Shown piece by piece: positions 1 to 4,706 of a stretch of 5,623 nucleotides of DNA. The stretch covers positions 1 to 5,623 of the forward strand of contig QOAM01000017.1 in the NCBI GenBank assembly GCA_003978075.1, in the 5' to 3' direction. Numbering within the stretch: the stretch's first letter is position 1; each line of letters starts with the position of its first letter. A program made the position numbers and the translations under genes. This DNA comes from Thermodesulfatator sp. (GTDB taxonomy: Bacteria > Desulfobacterota > Thermodesulfobacteria > Thermodesulfobacteriales > Thermodesulfobacteriaceae). The notes beneath the pieces are model-generated. The model saw only the letters and a list, made by a program, of their open reading frames with translations, had not been told where the DNA came from and did not search any database.

Positions 1-37
1 GGGGGGCTTCCTGGCAAAGAAATGGAAGTCTAAAAGC

Positions 38-50
38 ACAAAAATGTTAA
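38..50 (+). repeat. Direct repeat copy 1 in porin leader
   Basis: The 13 bases acaaaaatgttaa occur here and again at 69-81, exactly 31 bases (about three helical turns) apart. The match extends to 16 bases with one mismatch. The surrounding 1-92 leader is AT-rich against a GC-rich background. The copy contains an ATG that opens only a four-codon frame (44-58, M-L-K-I-stop) without a Shine-Dalgarno sequence. It could be half of a tandem operator or chance similarity in A-rich DNA; the sequence alone does not decide. Confidence 0.5.
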
Positions 51-68
51 AGATCTAAAGATTTCAAA

Positions 69-81
69 ACAAAAATGTTAA
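69..81 (+). repeat. Direct repeat copy 2, next to porin ribosome site
   Basis: This is the second exact copy of the 13-base repeat found at 38-50. Its last base is the first base of the AGGAG ribosome-binding site at 81-85, so a protein or RNA bound here could affect translation as well as transcription. The ATG inside it (75-77) is in frame with the barrel gene but is probably not the real start, because it lies upstream of the ribosome site. Confidence 0.5.
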
Positions 82-85
82 GGAG
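81..85 (+). promoter_or_regulatory. Shine-Dalgarno site deciding the porin start
   Basis: AGGAG lies seven bases before the ATG at 93. The longest open frame starts at ATG 75, upstream of this site, and has no Shine-Dalgarno of its own. The ATG at 93 is therefore the better start, and it also gives a cleaner signal peptide (M-E-R-W-G-R-R, then a hydrophobic core). Confidence 0.75.
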
Positions 86-92
86 AAGCGGG

Positions 93-893
93 ATGGAGAG
101 ATGGGGGAGAAGAACCGTGGTATTGGTCTTCGGCTTGTGGGTAGGGCTTCTGGGGATGGTCTGGGCCGAGGAGGTGCGGCCCACGGTGGATCTGGGGACG
201 GATGTCTTTTCCCAGTATGTCTGGCGCGGGTTCGCCCTTTCGGACGACTCGGTGGTCCTCCAGCCTTCCCTGACCGTTTCCTACCGCGGAGCCTACGTGA
301 ACTTCTGGGGAAACTTCGATACGGACCGCAACAACGAGCACGACAAAAGCCTTAATGGGGCCGACTGGAACGAAACCGATTTCACCCTGGGCTACACCTA
401 TGAGCAGTTTCCCTACGGCTTGACCTTAGAAGTGGGCTCTATCTACTATGCCTTGGAGGGCGATGACTCCCTCGAGCTTTACGCCGGTCTTTCGGCCACC
501 TGTCCCAAGACCGGAATCCATTTCGGATTTACGGTCTACCGGGAGATTTCCCACTTCCCGGCCCTCTGGTACGAACTTTCTTTGGCGCGGGACTTCACCT
601 TTCTCCGGCCGGAAATTACCCTAAACCTTTCGGTCTCGGCCATGTACCTCGATTCCCAGGATCAAGGGGCCTATCCCGATCCCGACGACCCTCGGGACGA
701 ATTTTCCGACTGGCTTTATCTCCAGCTCGGGGCCGAAATAAGTTTTCCCCTAGGGAAATACCTCACCGTAACTCCCAAAGTCTATTACAGCTTTTCCCTT
801 TCGGACGACGCGGACCATCTCCTAGAGGAGGGTTCCTGGGACAATCACCACGACCACTTTTTCGGCGGACTGGGGCTGAGCTTTTCCTTCTAG
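93..893 (+). CDS. Secreted outer-membrane beta-barrel protein (putative porin, TorF-like)
   Basis: This 266-residue protein has a clear Sec signal peptide: basic N-region (R3, R6, R7), hydrophobic core about 8-22, and probable cleavage after A25 (V-W-A before E-E). The mature part alternates polar and hydrophobic residues in aromatic-rich strands separated by acidic loops (about 76-96, 187-206 and 238-255), and it ends in G-L-S-F-S-F. A terminal Phe is the usual signature of BAM-assembled outer-membrane barrels. The early segment D37-V-F-S-Q-Y-V-W-R-G recalls the N-terminal strand of the TorF/Gcw_chp putative porin family (S-D-Y-V-F-R-G type). That assignment is from memory and moderate. At about 240 mature residues a small barrel of roughly 8-12 strands is likely. 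There is no TonB-dependent-receptor plug, so it is not itself a TonB client of the classical kind. The start at 93 is chosen over 75 because AGGAG lies between them. Substrate is unknown; the acidic loops might favour cations. Confidence 0.75.
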   Translation: MERWGRRTVVLVFGLWVGLLGMVWAEEVRPTVDLGTDVFSQYVWRGFALSDDSVVLQPSLTVSYRGAYVNFWGNFDTDRNNEHDKSLNGADWNETDFTLGYTYEQFPYGLTLEVGSIYYALEGDDSLELYAGLSATCPKTGIHFGFTVYREISHFPALWYELSLARDFTFLRPEITLNLSVSAMYLDSQDQGAYPDPDDPRDEFSDWLYLQLGAEISFPLGKYLTVTPKVYYSFSLSDDADHLLEEGSWDNHHDHFFGGLGLSFSF

Positions 894-962
894 GGTTCAA
901 TAAGACCCTTAAAAAGCCGGGGTCTCTTATCTTTCGGTCCTTTTGGGATTAAGTTGTAAACC
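894..962 (+). other. Gap between porin and ExbD/TolR gene, possible weak hairpins
   Basis: The 69-base spacer has no gene. Two short stems can be drawn. One is 892-896 with 905-909 (AGGGT/ACCCT, 8-base loop, overlapping the porin stop codon). The other is 903-908 with 920-925 (AGACCC/GGGTCT, 11-base loop). They share bases 905-908, so only one can form at a time. Neither is followed by a proper run of T, although pyrimidine-rich sequence follows the second. This may be a weak or partial terminator that lets some transcript through to the next gene, or nothing functional. No convincing promoter for the next gene was found. Confidence 0.25.
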
Positions 963-1379
963 ATGTCAGGGGGCTTGGGGAAAAAGGGGCTACTGGCTGA
1001 GATCAATGTCACCCCTCTGGTGGATGTCATGTTGGTCCTTCTGATCATTTTTATGATCACCGCCCCCCTCCTGAGCACCGGCCTCCAGGTGGATCTCCCG
1101 AGGACGCGGGCCGGAGAGCTACGGCCTGCAGAAAAACCCCTGGTGATTGTGATTACCCGGGAAGGCAAGATCCTGGTGGGCCGCGAAGCCGTGTCCCTCT
1201 CTAGACTCTCCCGCTGGATCTCCGAGGCCCGTTCCGCCGGGCTGGTCCGAGAGGTCCAACTGCAGGCCGACCGCCGCGTGCCTTACGAACTGGTGGCTCG
1301 GGTCTTGGGAGAGCTCTCCGCGGCGGGTGTCACGGAAATAGCCCTGGTAACCCAGCCCTTGGAACATGAAGGATCCTGA
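963..1379 (+). CDS. ExbD/TolR-family proton-motor subunit
   Basis: This 138-residue protein has one N-terminal membrane helix and a periplasmic domain. The family works as the pore-lining partner of ExbB or TolQ: its helix sits inside the ExbB/TolQ ring and uses proton flow to drive TonB or TolA. The hallmark is visible: A12-E-I-N-V-T-P-L-V-D21, then a hydrophobic stretch to about residue 32. D21 corresponds to the essential membrane aspartate (Asp25 in E. coli ExbD, Asp23 in TolR). The segment T33-A-P-L-L followed by V-D-L-P, and the C-terminal V-P-Y-E-L-V-A ... G-V-T-E-I-A-L-V, look somewhat more TolR-like than ExbD-like. An in-frame TAA at 957-959 makes ATG 963 the first possible start, but no Shine-Dalgarno precedes it. 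The TonB/TolA gene follows after 23 bases, clearly as one unit. The ExbB/TolQ gene normally found directly upstream is absent; a porin gene is there instead. Confidence 0.92.
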   Translation: MSGGLGKKGLLAEINVTPLVDVMLVLLIIFMITAPLLSTGLQVDLPRTRAGELRPAEKPLVIVITREGKILVGREAVSLSRLSRWISEARSAGLVREVQLQADRRVPYELVARVLGELSAAGVTEIALVTQPLEHEGS

Positions 1380-1394
1380 AAAAGGCGAATTCGC

Positions 1395-1400
1395 GAGGTG
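1395..1400 (+). promoter_or_regulatory. Closely spaced Shine-Dalgarno site of the TonB/TolA gene
   Basis: GAGGTG precedes the ATG at 1403. Only four bases separate the GAGG core from the start codon, shorter than the usual five to nine. An in-frame TGA at 1367-1369 and the lack of another start between confirm 1403 as the first usable start. Confidence 0.55.
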
Positions 1401-1402
1401 AA

Positions 1403-2185
1403 ATGAGGGCCCGGGGATCAAAACCCCAGCAGAGAAGGGACTTGCTTCGAGGAGTTTTCCTGAGCCTGGGGTTGCACCTTCTACTGCTAGGGCTTTTAGC
1501 GCGGGGGTTGGCCAGCAAACCAGAGAGGAAATGGGTGAAGGTCCATATCGCTCGTCTGGAGATAAAGTCCCCCGGACCTTCCGGCCCTTCCCCCTCTCCT
1601 CACCCCGCTTTGCCCCCAAAAAAGACCCCTTCTAAAGCCAAGAAAGCTAGAGCTTCTCCAAAGAAGACCTCAAGGTCATCCTCTAAAAGCCTCCGGAAAA
1701 GGCGTTCCCATACGGAAAAGAAAAGCCCCTCCAGGTGGAGGAAGCCGAAAGGCAACGAGAACCTCTCCAGAATCACCCGGGCCTCCAAAATCTCTGGAAA
1801 AGAGGAAGAACTCTTGGAAGAGCGGATTTCCGAATTGGCCCTCCGCGAAAGACTGGCGGAGCTTCAAAGGAAGGTCTCAGCCAGGGCCTCCGGAGGGGGA
1901 GGAGAAGGTGGGATCCCTGAGGGCTGGAAGGCGAGATTGACCGCGCATCTTGAAAGTTTCTGGGAGGTCCCCACCTCTCTGGCCGGGCGTCGGGATCTCT
2001 CTGCCCTGGTAATTTTGCGTCTTTCCGCCACCGGAGAACTCCTGGGGTACCGCTTCCTACACCCTTCAGGTAACCCCCTTTTCGACCGAGCGGTGGAAGC
2101 GGCCCTTAAGGCCGCGGCCCCCTATCCTCCTCCAGGCAGGCCCCTTAAAGTGCGGGTCCTCTTTCGGCCGGAGGGGCTCAGCTAA
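1403..2185 (+). CDS. TonB/TolA-family energy-transducer protein
   Basis: This 260-residue protein would carry force from the ExbBD/TolQR motor across the periplasm to the outer membrane. Domains in order: a short basic cytoplasmic tail (1-17); a signal-anchor helix (about 18-35) with S21-L-G-L-H25, the Ser-x3-His spacing conserved in both TonB (S16/H20) and TolA; a Pro/Ser-rich segment (57-76); a very basic segment (73-117, 20 of 45 residues Lys or Arg, one acidic); a probable coiled coil (about 133-161, E-E-E-L-L-E-E-R-I-S-E-L...); a Gly hinge (164-170); and a TonB_C-like domain (about 173-258). In the last, W187-E-V-P, N224-P-L-F-D-R-A-V and Y241-P-P-P are typical of TonB/TolA C-termini. 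The upstream ExbD/TolR gene is its motor partner. No tolB or pal follows, so TonB or a hybrid annotation is as fair as TolA. The usual Pro-Lys/Pro-Glu linker is replaced by a Lys/Arg/Ser one, which is unusual. The TAA stop overlaps the stop of the convergent ligase gene. Confidence 0.85.
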   Translation: MRARGSKPQQRRDLLRGVFLSLGLHLLLLGLLARGLASKPERKWVKVHIARLEIKSPGPSGPSPSPHPALPPKKTPSKAKKARASPKKTSRSSSKSLRKRRSHTEKKSPSRWRKPKGNENLSRITRASKISGKEEELLEERISELALRERLAELQRKVSARASGGGGEGGIPEGWKARLTAHLESFWEVPTSLAGRRDLSALVILRLSATGELLGYRFLHPSGNPLFDRAVEAALKAAAPYPPPGRPLKVRVLFRPEGLS

Positions 2186-3447
2186 CTTTCCACCTTCTCC
2201 ACCCGCTGGGCCTTTCCTGGACGACGGGGGAGCTCACCCTCCGCCAGAAGTCTCACCTCGGCGTGAAACCCCAAGAAGTTGTAAATCTCTTCGACCAGCC
2301 TCTCCCGCAGGCTCTCCTCCCGCTGGCGACATTCCACGAGGATCTCTATAAAATCCTTACCCGCGCGCTTACCAATCCGGATAAGGTATTCCGGCGTAGT
2401 CTCCGGATGGCGCATGAGGATCTCTTCGATCTGTCGGGGATAAAAGTTCACCCCCTTGACCTTGAGCATGTCGTCGGTGCGGCCTTTGAGGCGGTCCACC
2501 CGGAGCATGGTGCGTCCGCAAGAGCAGCGCTCCCGGGAAAGGATGCGGGTGATGTCCCGGGTCCGATAACGGATAAGAGGGAGACCTTCCCGGGTAAGGG
2601 TAGTGACCACCATCTCTCCCTCCTCTCCGTCAGGAAGGACCTCTCCGGTTTCTGGATGGACGATCTCCACCAGATAGTGATCTTCCCAAACGTGGATCCC
2701 CTCATGGGCCTGGCAGTCTATGCCCAGACCCACGCCTCCGGTTTCCGTCATGCCGATAATGTCAAAGGTCTCGATCCCCATGGCCTCTTCGATGTAGCGT
2801 CGAGTCTCGTCGCTCCAGACCTCGGCCCCAAAGATACCCACCCTGAGCGAGGTCTCCCGGAAGTCAAAGCCTTCTTCTCGGGCCACCTCGATGAGGCGCA
2901 AGGGATAAGAGGCGATGGCCCCCAGGGCTGTGGTTCCGAAGTCCTTGATGAACTTAAGTTGCATTAGGGTACGTCCCGGGCCAATAGGGACTACAAAACA
3001 GCCCAGCCGCTCCGCCCCGTAGTGAAAACCGAATCCTCCGTTGAATAGACCAAACCCCGGGGTGATCTGCAGCACATCGGCCGGGGTGAGGCCTGCCGCG
3101 GCCAGACACCGGGCCATGATCTCGGCCCATTGCTCCACATCTGCGCGGGTGTAAGGGTTTATCACCGGGGTGCCGGTGGTGCCGGAGGACATGTGAAAGC
3201 GCACGCAGGCCTCCTTAGGAGCGCAGGCCAGCCCTAAAGGATAGGCCTCGCGCAGTTCGTCCTTGGTCATGAAAGGAAGGTCTTTTACCTGAGAGAGGTC
3301 GCGGAGGTCTTCCGGTTCTATGCCGGAAAATTTTTGGGCATAGCGGGGATTGCTTTTTTTAATGTGGGCCAAGGTACGTCGTAGGCGTTCCAGTTGAAGC
3401 CTTTCCAGTTCCTCCCGAGGCATGGTCTCCAGACGCGGCTGATACAT
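2182..3447 (-). CDS. paaK: Phenylacetate-CoA ligase family enzyme (AMP-forming)
   Basis: This 421-residue enzyme belongs to the PaaK branch of adenylate-forming ligases: ATP plus an aryl acid gives an acyl-adenylate, then the CoA thioester, in the cytoplasm. The length is near the family norm (about 430). Motifs seen: S87-S-G-T-T-G (phosphate loop), G207-A-E, D229-I-I-G-M-T-E-T-G-G (adenine/substrate region), R293-Y-R-T-R-D (ribose-binding Asp region), G322-R-T-D-D-M then G332-V-N-F-Y-P (hinge), and P410-G-K-A-Q-R-V with K412 as the likely adenylation lysine. C245/H248 and C308-S-C-G could form the metal site seen in some PaaK relatives; this is inference. The gene starts two bases after the aminotransferase stop, with GGAGG six bases before the ATG. 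No other paa catabolic gene is visible, so aerobic phenylacetate breakdown is unlikely; aryl-acid activation or salvage linked to the aminotransferase is more plausible. True substrate is unknown (phenylacetate, indoleacetate or another acid). Confidence 0.9.
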   Translation of the reverse strand: MYQPRLETMPREELERLQLERLRRTLAHIKKSNPRYAQKFSGIEPEDLRDLSQVKDLPFMTKDELREAYPLGLACAPKEACVRFHMSSGTTGTPVINPYTRADVEQWAEIMARCLAAAGLTPADVLQITPGFGLFNGGFGFHYGAERLGCFVVPIGPGRTLMQLKFIKDFGTTALGAIASYPLRLIEVAREEGFDFRETSLRVGIFGAEVWSDETRRYIEEAMGIETFDIIGMTETGGVGLGIDCQAHEGIHVWEDHYLVEIVHPETGEVLPDGEEGEMVVTTLTREGLPLIRYRTRDITRILSRERCSCGRTMLRVDRLKGRTDDMLKVKGVNFYPRQIEEILMRHPETTPEYLIRIGKRAGKDFIEILVECRQREESLRERLVEEIYNFLGFHAEVRLLAEGELPRRPGKAQRVEKVES

Positions 3448-3449
3448 CT

Positions 3450-4634
3450 CTAACCTCCCTGCCGGGCTCTCTCCACCGCCCGCTGAAAGCCTTCGCGGGA
3501 TCTGGCGATAACACTTTCATCCACACAAAAGGCCAGGCGGATGTGCCCCGGGGCCCCAAAACCTCGCCCAGGCACAGCCAGGATGAGCTCCTCCTGAAGC
3601 AGGCGGCAAAATTCCACATCGTCTATAGGGGTGCGGGGAAAGAGATAAAAGGCCCCTTCAGGGCGGACGAATTCCAATCCGGCTTCGGAGAGGATCTCGC
3701 AGAAGAGGTCGCGTCGGCGTTGGTACACGGAGACATCCACCAAGGCCTGGGCGCAACGGGCTGCGATGCGCTGAGCTAGGGCCGGGGCATTGACAAATCC
3801 TAAGATGCGGTTGGCCAAGATCAAGGCAGCCAGGACTTCTTCCTTTCCCGGCATTTCCGGATGAACGGCCACAAAGCCGATGCGCTCCCCTGGAAGGCTC
3901 AACTCCTTGGAGAAGCTCGAAACCACGAAGCTCGCTCTATAGTGTTTAAAAATGGAAGGGGTGCGCCGTCCGTCGAAGACCAGGTTGCGGTAAGGTTCGT
4001 CGGAGATAAGATAGACCGGCCGACCCAGGATCCGGCTCTTTTCTCGTAGAAGTTCCGCCAAGGCCGCCACATCCTCCTCGGGATAGAGCCTTCCTGTGGG
4101 GTTATGCGGAGAATTGATGAGAACGGCCTTGGTCTTTTCCCCGATAGCCGCCTCCAGCGCCCCCAGATCCAGGGAAAAGTCCTCCCGGGTGGGCACAGGA
4201 CGGGGCACTCCTTGGTGATTTTCCACATAAAAGACATACTCTACGAAAAAGGGTGAGGGAAAGACCACCTCGTCTCCGGGGTCAAGCAGGGCCTTGAAGA
4301 TGATGTTGAGCCCCCCGGCGGCCCCACAGGTGAGGACCACCTCTTCAGCGGAGAGGGAAACGCCCTGCTCCCGTTCCACCTTTCGGGCCATGGCCTCTCG
4401 GGCAAAGGGAAAGCCGGCATTGGGCATGTAGGCGTGAAGCTCCGGACGATCCTCAGCCAAGATTTCCTCCAGGGCTTGGTGCACCTCCGGAGGCGGAGGC
4501 ACATCGGGGTTGCCCAGGCTGAAATCACAGACCCGGTCCGCCCCGTATCGGGCCTTGAGCCGGGCCCCCTCTTCAAACATCTTTCTTATCCAGGAAGCCC
4601 TTTCTAGATAAGCTTTTACTTGTGCGGCAATCAT
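3450..4634 (-). CDS. PLP-dependent aminotransferase, class I/II (aspartate/aromatic aminotransferase-like)
   Basis: This 394-residue cytoplasmic enzyme is a full-length fold-type I aminotransferase that moves an amino group between an amino acid and a 2-oxo acid through pyridoxal phosphate. Key residues are in the expected order: the substrate loop S39-L-G-N-P-D, N174-S-P-H-N178-P-T-G (N178 contacts the cofactor), S211-D212-E-P-Y215 (D212 binds the pyridine nitrogen), S239-S-F-S-K243 (Schiff-base lysine) followed by L-P-G-E-R251-I-G (phosphate contact), and R366 in H-I-R-L-A-F (substrate carboxylate). The N-terminus (S14-W-I-R-K-M-F) resembles a group usually annotated as generic aspartate aminotransferases in anaerobic bacteria. 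It is first in a two-gene operon with a PaaK-type ligase, which hints at an aromatic amino acid substrate. Specificity cannot be read from sequence by eye. AGGAGG six bases upstream supports the start at 4634. Confidence 0.93.
   Translation of the reverse strand: MIAAQVKAYLERASWIRKMFEEGARLKARYGADRVCDFSLGNPDVPPPPEVHQALEEILAEDRPELHAYMPNAGFPFAREAMARKVEREQGVSLSAEEVVLTCGAAGGLNIIFKALLDPGDEVVFPSPFFVEYVFYVENHQGVPRPVPTREDFSLDLGALEAAIGEKTKAVLINSPHNPTGRLYPEEDVAALAELLREKSRILGRPVYLISDEPYRNLVFDGRRTPSIFKHYRASFVVSSFSKELSLPGERIGFVAVHPEMPGKEEVLAALILANRILGFVNAPALAQRIAARCAQALVDVSVYQRRRDLFCEILSEAGLEFVRPEGAFYLFPRTPIDDVEFCRLLQEELILAVPGRGFGAPGHIRLAFCVDESVIARSREGFQRAVERARQGG
3453..3458 (-). promoter_or_regulatory. 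Shine-Dalgarno site of the ligase gene, abutting the upstream stop
   Basis: On the minus strand GGAGGT ends directly against the TAG stop of the aminotransferase (3450-3452). The GGAGG core is six bases before the ligase ATG (3447-3445). The arrangement supports both the start choice and translational coupling of the two genes. Confidence 0.75.
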
Positions 4635-4640
4635 ATCCCT

Positions 4641-4646
4641 CCTCCT
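4641..4646 (-). promoter_or_regulatory. Perfect Shine-Dalgarno site of the aminotransferase gene
   Basis: The minus strand reads aggaggaggg followed by gat-ish spacing; AGGAGG lies six bases before the ATG at 4634. This is the strongest ribosome-binding site in the window and suggests high expression of the aminotransferase. Confidence 0.8.
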
Positions 4647-4657
4647 GATCTTTAGCC

Positions 4658-4686
4658 TTTTTAATGTAAAATTTCCTTTTAGCCAA
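4658..4686 (-). promoter_or_regulatory. Candidate promoter for the aminotransferase-ligase operon
   Basis: On the minus strand TTGGCT (4686-4681, 4 of 6 to TTGACA) and TAAAAA (4663-4658, 4 of 6 to TATAAT) are separated by 17 bases. Transcription would begin near 4651, leaving a leader just long enough for the ribosome site. The match is modest, but position and spacing fit, and the intergenic region leaves few alternatives. Confidence 0.35.
4667..4672 (+). promoter_or_regulatory. Candidate -10 element for ispG
   Basis: TAAAAT matches TATAAT at five of six positions and lies 34 bases before the ispG ATG, giving a leader of roughly 28 bases. The corresponding -35 (around 4645-4650, ctgatc) is poor. 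It falls inside the spacer of the candidate opposite-strand promoter, so the two would compete for polymerase if both are real. Confidence 0.3.
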
Positions 4687-4696
4687 GCACCTCAAC

Positions 4697-4700
4697 GAGG
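4697..4700 (+). promoter_or_regulatory. Shine-Dalgarno site of ispG
   Basis: GAGG is six bases before the ATG at 4707, within the purine-rich string gaggaagg. An in-frame TAG at 4680-4682 rules out any longer start, so 4707 is well supported. Confidence 0.65.
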
Positions 4701-4706
4701 AAGGTC

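Noticed and set aside
12..27. Possible sigma-54 (-24/-12) promoter: tggcaaagaaatggaa before the porin gene
   Set aside because: The -24 half TGGCA fits, but the -12 half reads TGGA instead of TTGC and lacks the essential GC at the right spacing.
44..58. Four-codon upstream frame (M-L-K-I-stop) in the porin leader
   Set aside because: It has no Shine-Dalgarno site and such a short frame arises easily by chance; kept only as a remark on the repeat.
1366..1401. Eleven-codon frame spanning the ExbD/TolR to TonB/TolA junction, its TGA next to the TonB/TolA ATG
   Set aside because: No ribosome-binding site, tiny, and largely inside the end of the upstream gene; most likely coincidence.
1619..1753. 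Lys/Ser-rich stretch considered as a frameshifted or low-quality segment
   Set aside because: The frame is continuous from the membrane anchor through to the TonB C-terminal domain, so no frameshift is needed; it is a linker.
2099..2115. GC-rich perfect hairpin gcggcc-cttaa-ggccgc near the end of the TonB/TolA gene
   Set aside because: It has no following T run, lies inside well-conserved coding sequence (A-A-L-K-A-A-A), and is explained by alanine codons.
2263..2967. Long plus-strand open frame (234 codons) opposite the ligase gene
   Set aside because: It is the antisense shadow of a clearly conserved PaaK-family gene; its product lacks recognisable domains and reflects GC-rich codon bias.
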